From Scylla paramamosain (Eukaryota > Arthropoda > Malacostraca > Decapoda > Portunidae), in assembly GCF_035594125.1 (NCBI RefSeq), contig NC_087178.1:9971001-10035000 (forward strand): DNA of 64,000 bases, in the 5' to 3' direction. Positions within the stretch are counted from its first letter, which is position 1. The number at the start of each line of letters is the position of its first letter. Of the stretch, positions 1 through 12,200 are shown piece after piece. The position numbers were made by a program, and so were the translations under genes. Below the pieces are notes generated by a model, which was not told the origin of the DNA, did no database searches, and was given only the letters and a program-made list of their open reading frames with translations.

Positions 1-3000
1 TTTCCCCATATAGGTGGCTTTGCATGCAATTTAGGGGTTTGGTACATAGTCCAAAAAAAAAGCTAATTGTAACTTTTTTGATAATGTTCTTATTTTATAC
101 AATTTCCTGAACTTTGCCCGAAATTTGGCACCTCCTTACCTGTGAAGATGAATAAGAATGAAAAAAAAATATCGTACTTTTTTTTTTTTCTCAATAAAGA
201 GTGTAATTTGTGGCTTTTAGCTTTTTCGTACTTAATGAACTTAAAAACACTCATAATACACGTTTCTCGTAATGTCCTTTCGTTTCCCAAAAAAAGGGTT
301 CTTTGCATGCATTTAAGCGTTTTTCTTGGAAACATGATCAAAAACACTCAAAATATATGTTTTTGTTAATGTTATTCTGTTTCACCAAAAAGTGTATTTT
401 GCATGCATTTCAGTGTTTTGGTATATAAGTAGCTCAAATACACTTGAAGGCAAGTTCTTGTTAAAAATTGGTTTTATTTTAATGTAATATGATTGCACTG
501 CTTTTTAGTGCTTTATTGCCTAACATGCTCAAAAACACTCAAAAGACATTTTTCTGGTAATGTCACTTTTTTCCCACATAAAGCTGGTTTCACATGGAAT
601 TTGGGATTTTGGTAACTAAGGACGTGAAAAAAAACTCAAAATACACGCATTTGGTAAGATTGTTTTGTTTCTCAATTAAAAGTGTTGTCCCAAAGTTTCA
701 GCATTTTGGAATGTAAGAAACTTCTCTATATACACGAGTTTTTGCGTTTTTTGCCTTGTAGTTCTTGTGAAACTATAAAACACAAATTATACACGTTTCT
801 CGTAATGTCCTTTTGCTTCCCAATATATAGAGCTTTCCATATATTTTCGCGTTTTTTGTAGGTAACAATTTCAAAAACACTCAAAATATACCTTTTTGGT
901 AATGTTTTTTTATTCCTTCATATTGGTTAATTTGCATCCGTTTTAGCGTTTTTCAACGTAAAACACCGAAAAGACACGTTTTTAGTAATATTGTTTTGGA
1001 TTCCCATATAGATTGACTTCCATGTTATTTATCGTGTTGGTTCCTAAGATGCTAAAAAACACTCATAAGACCGTTTTCAGGCAAAAACGTTTAATTTCCC
1101 CATATAGGTGGCTTTGCATGCACTTTAGGGGTTTGGTACATAATAGTCTTTTTTGTAATGTTCTTATTTCACATAATTTCCTGAATTTTGCCTGAATTTT
1201 GGCATCTCGGTACCTGTGAAGATGAATAAGAAAGAAAAAAAAATATCGTATTTTTTTTATTTATTTATTGTTTCTCAATAAAGAGTGTTATTTGTGGCTT
1301 TTTGCTTTTTCGTAATTAATGAGCTTAAAAACACTCATAATACACGTTTCTCGTAATCTCCTTTCGTTTCCCAAAAATAGTGTTCTTTGCATGTATTTAA
1401 ACGTTTTCATTGGTAACATGATCAAAAACACTCAAAATATATGTTTTTGGTAATATTATTCTGTTTCACCATAAAGAGTTTTTTGCAGGCGTTTTAGTGT
1501 TTTGGTATAAAAGGAGCTCAAAAACAATTAAAGGCAAGTTCTTGGTAAAAATTCGTTTTCCTCCAATATAATGTGATTGCCCTCCTTTTTAGTGCTTTAT
1601 TGCCTATCACGCTCAAAAACACTTAAAAGACATTTTTCTAGTAAAGTCATTTTTTTCCCCACAAATCTATTTTCCCATGCAATTTGGGGTTTTGGTAACT
1701 TAGAATGTGAAAAGCACTCAAAATACACGCATTTATTAAGGTTGTTCTGTTTCTCAATTTGGAGTGTTATACATGAGTTTTAGCATTTTTGTATCTAGGA
1801 AACCTCTCCATATACACGAGATTTTGCGTTTTTTGCCTTTTGGTTCTTTTGAACTATAAAACAATCATTATTCACTTTTCTTGCAATGTCCTTTTGTTTA
1901 CCAATATAGAGTGTAGGTAATAAGCTCAAAAACACTGAAAATATACCTTTTTAGTTACGTTTTTCTATTCCTTGATATTGGTTGCTTTGCATCCGTTTTA
2001 GTGTTTTTCTACGTAAAACAATGAGAAGACACGTTTTCAGTAACTTTGTTTTGGATTCCCATATAGAGGTGAGTTCCTTATTATTTATCGTTTTTTTGCT
2101 TAACATGCTAAAAAACACTCAAAACACAGATTTTTGCTAAGGTCGTTAAATTTCTTCATATAGGAGTCTTTGCATGCACTTTAGGGTTTGGTACATAACA
2201 GTTTGAAAAAAAAAGCTGAAATAAACTTTTTTGATAATATTCTTTTTTCATACGATTTCCCTGAATTTTCCCACAATTTCGGCATATTGGTACTATGAAG
2301 ATGAATAACAAAAAAAAATTCCAATTTTATATATTTTTATATTTTTTTATTTTCTAAATAAAGAAAGTTATTTGTGGGTTTTAACTTTTTGTTACTGAAG
2401 GAACTTAAAAAACACTCATAATACACGTTTCTCGTAATGTCCTTTTCTTTCCCAAACATAATGTTCTTTGCATGTATTTAAACGATTTTATAGATAACAT
2501 GATTAAAAACGCTCAAAATATATGTTTTTGGTAATGCTGTTCTGTTTCTCCATAAAGTTTGTTTTGCATACGTTTTAGCGGTTTGTTACATAAGGAACTC
2601 AAAAACACTTAAAGGCAAGTTTTTTGGTATAAATTGGTGTTATTCCAATATAATATGATTGCCGTGCTTTTAGTGCTTTATTGCCTATCACGCTCAAAAA
2701 CACTTAAAAGACGCTTTTCTGGTAATGTCATTTTTTTCCTCACATAAAGGTGGTTTCGCATGCAATTTGGGGTTTTGATAACTAAGAATGTGAAAAGCTC
2801 GCAAAATACACGCATTTAGTAAGGTTTTTGTTACTGAAGGAACTTAAAAAACACTCATAATACACGTTTCTCAATTAAGAGTGTTATTCATGAGTTTCAG
2901 CATTTTGATATCTAAGAACATTTACCATATACACGAGTTTTTTGTGTTTTTGGCTTTTGGTTCGTTTGAACTATAAAAAACTCATTATACACTTTTCTTG

Positions 3001-3035
3001 CAAAGTCCTTCTGTTTTCATATATAGAGTGGTTTG
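1..3035 (+). repeat. Copy A of a near-identical ~3.03 kb direct duplication
   Basis: This segment matches 10147-13178 almost base for base. The offset is 10146 up to about 1665 and 10143 after it, because the second copy lacks 3 bp in a C/A-rich stretch. I also saw a substitution near 2597 (GGAACTC here, GGAGCTC in the partner). The match stops abruptly after GTGGTTTG at 3035. The left end is cut by the window, so the true duplication may be longer. Such high identity amid otherwise diverged repeats implies recent duplication, gene conversion or an assembly duplication. Confidence 0.9.
2830..2872 (+). repeat. 43-nt templated insertion inside a monomer
   Basis: The 43 bases starting GTTACTGAAGGAACTT and ending ACACGTTTCTC are identical to 2391-2433, about 440 bp upstream. 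They replace the usual TGTTCTGT between AGTAAGGTT and TTTCTCAATTAAGAG. The copy begins after a shared T run and ends at TTTCTC, which is present in both contexts, as expected for template switching through microhomology. The same insertion sits in the duplicate copy near 12973-13015. Confidence 0.8.
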
Positions 3036-3376
3036 TGGGTTTTAGCTTTTTGGTACCGAAGGAACTTAAAAATCACTCATAATACACGTTTCTCGTAATG
3101 TTCTTTCGTTTCCCAAACATAAGGTTCTTTGTATGTGTTTAAGCGTTTTTATACATAAGATGATAAAAAAAAACACTCAAAATACATGTATTTGGTAATG
3201 TTATTCTGTTTCTCCATAAAATGTATTCGGATGCGTTTTAGCGTTTTCGTATGTACCGAGCTCAAAAACACTTAAAGGCAAGTTCTTGGTATAATTTGGT
3301 TTTATTCCCATGTAATGTGATTGCCCTGGCTTTTAGGGCTTTATTGCCTAACACGCTCACAAACACTGAAAAGACA

Positions 3377-3641
3377 TACAAAGCCTCTCATATGAGAAAA
3401 TTAAAGACCTTACAAGAAATATGTCTTCTGAGTGTTTTTCAGCATATTAGGCACCAAAACGATAAATAATAAGGAACTCACTCTAAGTGGGAATCCAAAA
3501 GAAAATTACTGAAAACGTTTCTTCTGTGTTTTACGTAGAAAAACGCTAAAAATGATACAAACTAATCAATATCAAGAAGCAGAAAAACATTACCAAAAAT
3601 GTACATTATAAGTGTTTGTGTGCTTGTTTCCTACAAAAAAC
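3377..3641 (-). repeat. Short inverted (R) satellite patch
   Basis: Orientation flips after GAAAAGACATAC and the sequence reads as the reverse complement of the array (ATGAGAAAATTAAAG, GAGTGTTTTTCAGCAT, TACGTAGAAAAACGCT). It flips back at CTACAAAAAACG/TTTTGGTACTTAAGG. It covers about 2.7 monomers. The left breakpoint is equivalent to that of the patch beginning near 8812, so both probably descend from one inversion that was later duplicated. Confidence 0.85.
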
Positions 3642-6600
3642 GTTTTGGTACTTAAGGAACTTAAAAATATTCATAATACACATTTCTCGTAATGTCCTTT
3701 CGTTTCCCAAATATGGGGATCTTTGCATGTATTTAAGCGTTTTTATAGGTAACATAATAAAAAACACTCAAAACACTTGTTTTTGATAATGTTATTCTGC
3801 TTCTCCATAAAGGAGTGTTTTACATGCGTTTTAGCGCTTTGGTATATAAGGAGCTGGAAAACATTTGAAGGCAAGTTCTTGGTAAAAGTTAGTTTTATTC
3901 CATTGTAATATGATTGCCCAGCTTTTCAGTGCTTTATTGCCTAACACGCTCAAAAACACTGAAAAGATACTTCTGGTAATGTCATTCTTTCCCACATAAA
4001 ACTAATTTCGCATGCTATTTAGAGTTTTGCGAAGAATGTGAAAAAACTCTCAAAATACTCGTACATGCATTTGGTAATGTTGTTCTGTTTCTCAATTAAG
4101 ATTGTTATTCATGAGTTTCAGCATTTTGGTATCTAAGAAACTTCTTTATATACACGAGTTTTTGCGTTTTTTGCCTTGTGGTTCTTGTGAACGAAAAGTT
4201 CTTTTGCCCGAAAATAATAAGACACTCATTATACATGTTTCTCGTAATGTCCTTTTCTTTCCCAATACGTACTGCTTTGCATCCTTTTTCGCTTTTTTTG
4301 TTGGTAACAAGCTCAAAAACACTAAAAATATACCTCTTTGGTTCTGTTATTGTATTTCATCATATTGGTTGGTTTTCATCTGTTTTAGCGTTTTTCTACG
4401 TAAAACACCAAAAAGACACGTTTTTAGTAATTTTTTTTCGATTCCCAAAGAATTTTGCCAGAAATTTGACATCTTAGTACCTATGAAGATGAATAACAAA
4501 ATAAAAAAAATATATACTTTATTTTTATTTTTTTCTCTATAAAGAGTTTTATTTCTGGGTTTTAGCTTTTTTGGTACTAAAGGAACTTAAAAACACTCAT
4601 AATACATGTTTCTCGTAATGTCCTTTCGTTTCCCAAAATTAGGGTTCTTTGCATGTATTTAAGCGTTTTTATTGGTAACATGATCAAAAACCCTCAAAAT
4701 ACATGTTTTTAGTAATTTTATTCTGTTTCACTATAAAGTTTGTTTTCCATGCGTTTTAGTGTTCTGGTATATAAGGACCTCAAAAACACTTAAAGGCAAG
4801 TTCTTGGTAAAAATATATTTTACTCCAATATAATGTTATTGCCCTCCTTTTTAGTGCTTTATTGCCAATCATGCTCAAAAATACTCAAAAGACACTTTTC
4901 TACTAAAGTCTTTTTTTTCCCACAATCGATTTTCGCATGGAATTTGGGGTTTTGGTAACTAAGAATGTTAAAAGCACGAAAATACATGCATTTAGTAAGT
5001 TTGTTTGGTTTTTCAATTAAGAGTGTTATATATGAGTTTTAGCATTTTGGTATCTAGGAAACCTCTCCATATACACGAGATTTTGCGTTTTTTGCCTTGT
5101 GGTTCTTTTGAACTATAAAACACTCATTATGCACTTTTCTTGCAATGTCCTTTTCTTTCCCAATATAGAATGCTTTGCATCAATTTTCGCATTTTTTGTA
5201 GGTAACAACCTCAAAAACACTCAAAATATACCTTTTTAGTAACATTTTTCTATTTCTTGATATTCGTTGCTTTGCATCCGTTTTACCGTTTTTCTACGTA
5301 AAACGCTGAGAAGACACGTTTTCAGTAACTTTGTTTTGGATTCCCATATAGAGTGAGTTCCTTATTATTTATCGTTTTGGTACCTAACATGCTAAAAAAC
5401 ACTCAAAACACAGATTTCTTGTAAGGTTGTTTAATTTATTTATATAGGAGGCTTTGCATGCACTTTATGGTTTGGTACATAACAGTCCGAAAAAAAAAGC
5501 TGAAATTAACTTTTTGATAATATTGTTTTATCATATGATTGTCCTGACTTTTCCCAGAATTTTGTCATCTCGGTACCTATGAAGATGAATAACAAAAAAA
5601 AAAAAAAAAAAAATCCTATTTTTTTTATTTTTTTTATTTTTTATTTTTTAAATAAAGAGTGCTATTGTGGGTTTTAGCTTTTTGGTACTTAAGGAACTTA
5701 AAAAAAACACTCATAATACACGTTTCTCGTAATGTCCTTTTTGTTTCCCAAACATAATGTTCTTTGCATGTATTTAAGCGTTTTTATAGATAACATGATC
5801 AAAAACACTCAAAATACATGTTTTTGGTAATGTTATTCTGTTTCTCCATGAAGTTTGTTTTGCATGCGTTTTAGCGGTTTGTTATATAAGGAGCTCAAAA
5901 ACACTTAAAGGCAAGTTTTTGGTATAAATTGGTGTTATTCCAATGTAATATAATTGCCCTGCTTTTTAGTGCTTTACTGCCTCTCACGCTCAAAAACACT
6001 TAAAAGACACTTTTCTGGAAATGTCATTTTTTCCTCACATAAAGGTGGTTTTGCATGCAATTTGGGATTTTTGGTAACTAAGAATGTGAAAAGCACTCAA
6101 AATACACGCATTTAGTAAGGTTGTTCTGTTTCTCAATTAAGAGTGTTATTTATGAGTTTCAGCATTTTAGTATCTAGGAACCTACTCCATATCCACGAGT
6201 TTTTGTGTTTTTTGCATTTTGGTTCGTTTGCACTATAAAAACTTATACACTTTTCTTGCAAAGTCCTTTTCTTTTCTAATATAGAGTGCTTTGCATCAAT
6301 TTTCTCGCTTTTTGTAGGTAACAAGCTCAAAAACACTCAAAATATACCTTTTTGGTAATGATTTTCTATTTCTTATTATTGGTTGGTTTCAATCCGTTTT
6401 AGCGTTTTTCTACGTAAAACACTGAAAAGACACGTTTTGAGCAATTTTGTTTTGGATTCTCATATAGAGTGAGTTCCTTATTATTTATCGTTTTGGTGCC
6501 TAACATGCTGAAAAACACTCAAAAAACAGATTTCTGGTAAGGTCGTTTAATTTCCTCATATAGGAGTCTTTGGATGCACTTTATGGTTTGGTATATAACA

Positions 6601-8811
6601 GTCCGAAAAAAAAGCTAAAATTAACTTTTTTAATAATTTTCTTTTATCATATAATAGCCCTGAATTTTCCCAGAATTTTGACATCTCGGTACCTATGAAG
6701 ATGAATAACAAAAAAAAAAAAAATCCTATTTTTTAATTTTTTTTACTTTGTTTCTAAATAAAGTGTTATTTGTGGGTTTTAACTTTTTGGTACTTAAGCA
6801 ACTTAAAAACACTTATAATACACATTTCTCGTAATGTCCTTTCGTTTCGCAAACTTAAGGTTCTTTGCATGTATTTAAGCGTTATTATAGATAACATGAT
6901 GAAAACCCACAAAATTTATGTTTTTGGTTATTTTATTCTGTTTCTCTATAAAAGGAATTTTGCATGCGTTTTAGCGTTTTGGTATGTAATGAGCAAAAAA
7001 ACACTTAAAGGCAAGTTCTTGGTAAAAGTTGTTTTTATTCCCATTTAATGTGATTACCCTGCTTTTTAGTGCTTTATTGCCTAACACGCTCAAAAACACT
7101 CAAAAGACACTTTTCTGGTAATATCATTTTTTTTCCCACATAAAGCTAGTTTTGCATGGAATTTGGGGTTTTGGTAACTAAGAATATGAAAAAAAAATCA
7201 AAATAGAGGCATTTAGTAAGGTTATTCTATTTCTTAATTAAAAGTGTTATTCATGAGTTCCAGCATTTTGGTATGTAAGAAACTTTTCTTCTACACACAT
7301 TTGGTAAGGTATTTCTGTTTTAAAATTAAAAGTGTTATTCATGAGTTTCAGCTTTTTGGTATGTAATAAACTTCTTTATGTACACGAGTTTTTGAGCTTT
7401 TTACCTTGTGGTTCTTGTCAAACTATAAAACACTCATACACGTTTCACGTAATGTCCTTTTCTTCGCCAATATAAAGTGCTTTCCATCCATTTTTGCGTT
7501 TTTTGTAGTTAACAAGCTCAAAACACATAAAAATATATCTTTTTGGTAATGTTATTCAATTTCTTCATATTGGTTAGTTTACATCCGTTTTAGCGTTTTT
7601 CTACGTAAATCACTGAAAAGACACGTTTTCAGTAATATTGTTGAAATTGCTGAAAAACACTCAAAAGACAGGTTTCTGGTAAAGTCGTGTAATTTCCCCA
7701 TATAGGTGGATTTGCATACACTTCAGGGTTTGTACATAACTCCGGAAAAAAGCTAAAATTATTTTTATATATATATATATATTTTTTTAATTTCTATTAA
7801 TTTTGCCAGAATTTTGCCATCTCGGTACCTATGAAGATGAATAACGAAATTTTTTTTTTCTCTCTCTCTATAAAGAGTGTTATTTGTGGGTTTTAGCTTT
7901 TTGGTACTTAAATAACTTAAAAACACTTATAATACATGATTTTCGTAATGTCCTTTTGTTATACAAACATAAGGTTCTTTACATGTATTTAAGCGTTTTT
8001 ATAGGTTACATGATCAAAAACACAAAATACATGTTTTTGGTAATGTTATTCTGTTTCTCGATAAAAGGTGTTTTGCATGCGTTTTAGCGATTTAGTATGT
8101 AAGGATTTAAAAAACACTTAAAGGCAAGTTCTTCGTAAAAGTTGGTTTTATTCCCATATAATGTGATTGTTCTGCTTTTTTAGTGTTTTGGTGCATATCA
8201 CGCTCAAAAACACTAAAAAGACACTTTTTTGAAAATGTCATTTTTTCTTCCCACATGTAGGTAGTTTCGCATGTAATTTGACATTTTCATAAGTAAGTAT
8301 GTGAAAAACACTCAACTTTTTTCGTAATGTTCTTTTTTCCACATAAATTCCCTTAATTTTGGAAGAAATTTGGCATCTCGGTACCTATGAAGATGAATAA
8401 AAAAAATTTTTAAAAATCCTATTTTCTTTTTTTTTTATTCATTATTTTTTTTTTCTAATGAGTGTTATTTGTGGGTTTTAGCTTTTTGATACTGAAAGAA
8501 CTTAAAAATCACTCATAATACACGTTTCTCGTAATGTTCTTTCGTTTCCCAAACATAAGGTTCTTTGCATGTATTTAAGCGTTTTTATAGATAACATGAT
8601 CAAAAACACTCAAAATACATATATTTGATAATGTAATTCTGTTTCTCCATAAAATGTATTTTGCATGCGTTTTAGGGTTTTGGTACATAAGGAGATCAAA
8701 AACATTTAAAGGCAAGGTTTTGGTAAAATTTGGTTTTATTTCCATGTAATGTGATTGCCCTGGCTTTTAATGGTTTATTGCGTAACATGTCCAAAAACAC
8801 TGAAAAGACAT
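3642..8811 (+). repeat. F-orientation satellite block with ~1.1 kb units
   Basis: This is a continuous F array. The level-2 marker occurs near 5434, 6551 and 7693, with spacings of about 1117 and 1142 bp. A/T spacers lie near 4490-4540, 5585-5655 (with a long A run), 6705-6760, 7760-7870 (including a TA dinucleotide run at 7766-7782) and 8392-8455. The part from about 6280 to 8310 is a diverged paralogue of about 13173-15180. Near 8312 an internal joint (ACACTCAACTTTTTTCG) skips several monomers. 8473-9000 is a paralogue of 3036-3600. No gene is present. Confidence 0.88.
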
Positions 8812-9246
8812 GCAAAGCGTCCCATATGAGGAAATTAAAGACCTTACCAGAAATCTGTCTTTTGAGTGTTTTTCAGAATGTTAGGCACCAAAAATAAGGA
8901 ACTCACTCTATGTGGGAATCCAATAGAAAATTAGTGAAAACGTGTCTTTTTCAGTGTTTTACGTAGAAAAACGCTAAAACTGATACAAACCAACTAATAT
9001 CAAGAAGCAGAAAAACATTACCAAAAGTGTATATTTTGAGTGTTTTTGAGCTTGTTGTCTACAAAAAAAGGGAAAGTGGATACAAAGCACTCTATATTGG
9101 TAAACAAAGAGACATTGCGAGAAAAGTGTATATTAAATAATTTATAGTTCAAAAAAACCACAAGGCAAAAAACGCAAAAACTCGTGTATACGCTGAAACT
9201 CATGAATAACACTCTTAATTGAGAAACAGAGGAACCTTACTAAATG
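8812..9246 (-). repeat. Short inverted (R) satellite patch
   Basis: Orientation flips at GAAAAGACATG/CAAAGCGTCCC, the same kind of joint as at 3377. It returns to F at GCGTGT/CAAAAACACT. The exit joint is shared with those near 26604 and 37884 in the large units. This links the left flank to the history of the higher-order repeat. Confidence 0.85.
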
Positions 9247-12200
9247 CGTGTCAAAAACACTAAAAGGCAAGTTCTTCGTAAAAGTTGGTTTTATTCCCAT
9301 GTAATGTGATTGCCTGCTTTTTAGTGCTTTATTGCCTAACACGTTCAAAAACACTCAAAGACACTTTTCTGGTAATGTGATTTTTTTCCCACATAAAGCT
9401 AGTTTCGAATGGAATTTGGGGTTTTGGTAACTAAGAATGTAAAAAAAACGCTCAAAATACACGCATTTAGTAAGGTTGTTCTGTTTCTTGATTAAGAGTG
9501 TTATTCATGAGTTTCAGTATTTTGGTATCTTAGAAACTTCTCCATATAGTCGAGTTTTTGCGTTTTTTGCCTTGTGATTCTGGTGAAACTATAAAACACC
9601 CATTATACACGTTTCTCGTTATGTTTTTTTTTTCCTTATATAGAGTGCTTTGCATATATTTTCGCGTTTTTTTTTAATGTAACAAGCTCAAGAAAACACA
9701 AAATATATTTTTTGGTAATGTTATTCTATTTCTTCATATTGGTTGGTTTGCATCCGTTTTAGCGTTTTTCTACGTAAATCTTTTAAAAGACACGTTTCCA
9801 GTAATTTTGTTTTGGATTTCCATATTATTTATCGTTTGGTGCCTAACATGCTTTTTGGTGCCTTTTGTGTCCCAATATAGAGTGCTTTCCATCCATTTTC
9901 GCGTTTTTTTGTAGGCAACAATTTAAAAAACACTCAAAATATACCTTTTTGGTAATGTTATTCTATTTCTTCATTTTGGTTGGTTTGCATCCGTTTTAGC
10001 GTTTTCTACGTAATACACCAAAAAGACACGTTTTCAGTAATTTTGTTTTTGATTCCCATATAGATTGACTTCCTTGGGTTTTATCGTGTTGGTTCCTAAC
10101 ATGCTGAAAAACCCTCATAAGACAGTTTCCTGGCAAAGACGTTTAATTTCCCCATATAGGTGGCTTTGCATGCAATTTAGGGGTTTGGTACATAGTCCAA
10201 AAAAAAAGCTAATTGTAACTTTTTTGATAATGTTCTTATTTTATACAATTTCCTGAACTTTGCCCGAAATTTGGCACCTCCTTACCTGTGAAGATGAATA
10301 AGAATGAAAAAAAAATATCGTACTTTTTTTTTTTTCTCAATAAAGAGTGTAATTTGTGGCTTTTAGCTTTTTCGTACTTAATGAACTTAAAAACACTCAT
10401 AATACACGTTTCTCGTAATGTCCTTTCGTTTCCCAAAAAAAGGGTTCTTTGCATGCATTTAAGCGTTTTTCTTGGAAACATGATCAAAAACACTCAAAAT
10501 ATATGTTTTTGTTAATGTTATTCTGTTTCACCAAAAAGTGTATTTTGCATGCATTTCAGTGTTTTGGTATATAAGTAGCTCAAATACACTTGAAGGCAAG
10601 TTCTTGTTAAAAATTGGTTTTATTTTAATGTAATATGATTGCACTGCTTTTTAGTGCTTTATTGCCTAACATGCTCAAAAACACTCAAAAGACATTTTTC
10701 TGGTAATGTCACTTTTTTCCCACATAAAGCTGGTTTCACATGGAATTTGGGATTTTGGTAACTAAGGACGTGAAAAAAAACTCAAAATACACGCATTTGG
10801 TAAGATTGTTTTGTTTCTCAATTAAAAGTGTTGTCCCAAAGTTTCAGCATTTTGGAATGTAAGAAACTTCTCTATATACACGAGTTTTTGCGTTTTTTGC
10901 CTTGTAGTTCTTGTGAAACTATAAAACACAAATTATACACGTTTCTCGTAATGTCCTTTTGCTTCCCAATATATAGAGCTTTCCATATATTTTCGCGTTT
11001 TTTGTAGGTAACAATTTCAAAAACACTCAAAATATACCTTTTTGGTAATGTTTTTTTATTCCTTCATATTGGTTAATTTGCATCCGTTTTAGCGTTTTTC
11101 AACGTAAAACACCGAAAAGACACGTTTTTAGTAATATTGTTTTGGATTCCCATATAGATTGACTTCCATGTTATTTATCGTGTTGGTTCCTAAGATGCTA
11201 AAAAACACTCATAAGACCGTTTTCAGGCAAAAACGTTTAATTTCCCCATATAGGTGGCTTTGCATGCACTTTAGGGGTTTGGTACATAATAGTCTTTTTT
11301 GTAATGTTCTTATTTCACATAATTTCCTGAATTTTGCCTGAATTTTGGCATCTCGGTACCTGTGAAGATGAATAAGAAAGAAAAAAAAATATCGTATTTT
11401 TTTTATTTATTTATTGTTTCTCAATAAAGAGTGTTATTTGTGGCTTTTTGCTTTTTCGTAATTAATGAGCTTAAAAACACTCATAATACACGTTTCTCGT
11501 AATCTCCTTTCGTTTCCCAAAAATAGTGTTCTTTGCATGTATTTAAACGTTTTCATTGGTAACATGATCAAAAACACTCAAAATATATGTTTTTGGTAAT
11601 ATTATTCTGTTTCACCATAAAGAGTTTTTTGCAGGCGTTTTAGTGTTTTGGTATAAAAGGAGCTCAAAAACAATTAAAGGCAAGTTCTTGGTAAAAATTC
11701 GTTTTCCTCCAATATAATGTGATTGCCCTCCTTTTTAGTGCTTTATTGCCTATCACGCTCAAAAACACTTAAAAGACATTTTTCTAGTAAAGTCATTTTT
11801 TTCCCAAATCTATTTTCCCATGCAATTTGGGGTTTTGGTAACTTAGAATGTGAAAAGCACTCAAAATACACGCATTTATTAAGGTTGTTCTGTTTCTCAA
11901 TTTGGAGTGTTATACATGAGTTTTAGCATTTTTGTATCTAGGAAACCTCTCCATATACACGAGATTTTGCGTTTTTTGCCTTTTGGTTCTTTTGAACTAT
12001 AAAACAATCATTATTCACTTTTCTTGCAATGTCCTTTTGTTTACCAATATAGAGTGTAGGTAATAAGCTCAAAAACACTGAAAATATACCTTTTTAGTTA
12101 CGTTTTTCTATTCCTTGATATTGGTTGCTTTGCATCCGTTTTAGTGTTTTTCTACGTAAAACAATGAGAAGACACGTTTTCAGTAACTTTGTTTTGGATT

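Larger units (their letters stand above)
1..3376 (+). repeat. F-orientation satellite block with ~1.1 kb units
   Basis: Monomers run in F orientation. A level-2 period shows in the marker TTTCCCCATATAGGTGGCTT, at 1, again at 1095, and as a variant at 2151, giving spacings of 1094 and 1056 bp. Each unit includes an A/T homopolymer spacer after GATGAATAA (about 148-192, 1222-1285 and 2300-2355). At about 3035 the order jumps within the same orientation, from GAGTGGTTTG to TGGGTTTTAGC, consistent with a deletion or recombination joint between paralogous monomers. No gene is present. Confidence 0.9.

Noticed and set aside
4102..4542. Longest ATG-initiated open frame (146 codons) as a protein gene
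   Set aside because: It is a translation of satellite monomers, overlaps another frame of similar quality, lies across an A/T spacer, and has no recognisable domain.
5585..5655. Poly(A) tail of an inserted retrotransposon
   Set aside because: No upstream element body, no reverse transcriptase motif and no clear target duplication; the spacer recurs at the same place in every ~1.1 kb unit.
7766..7782. TA dinucleotide run as an origin or promoter
   Set aside because: It is a simple slippage run inside the A/T spacer and is absent from equivalent spacers.
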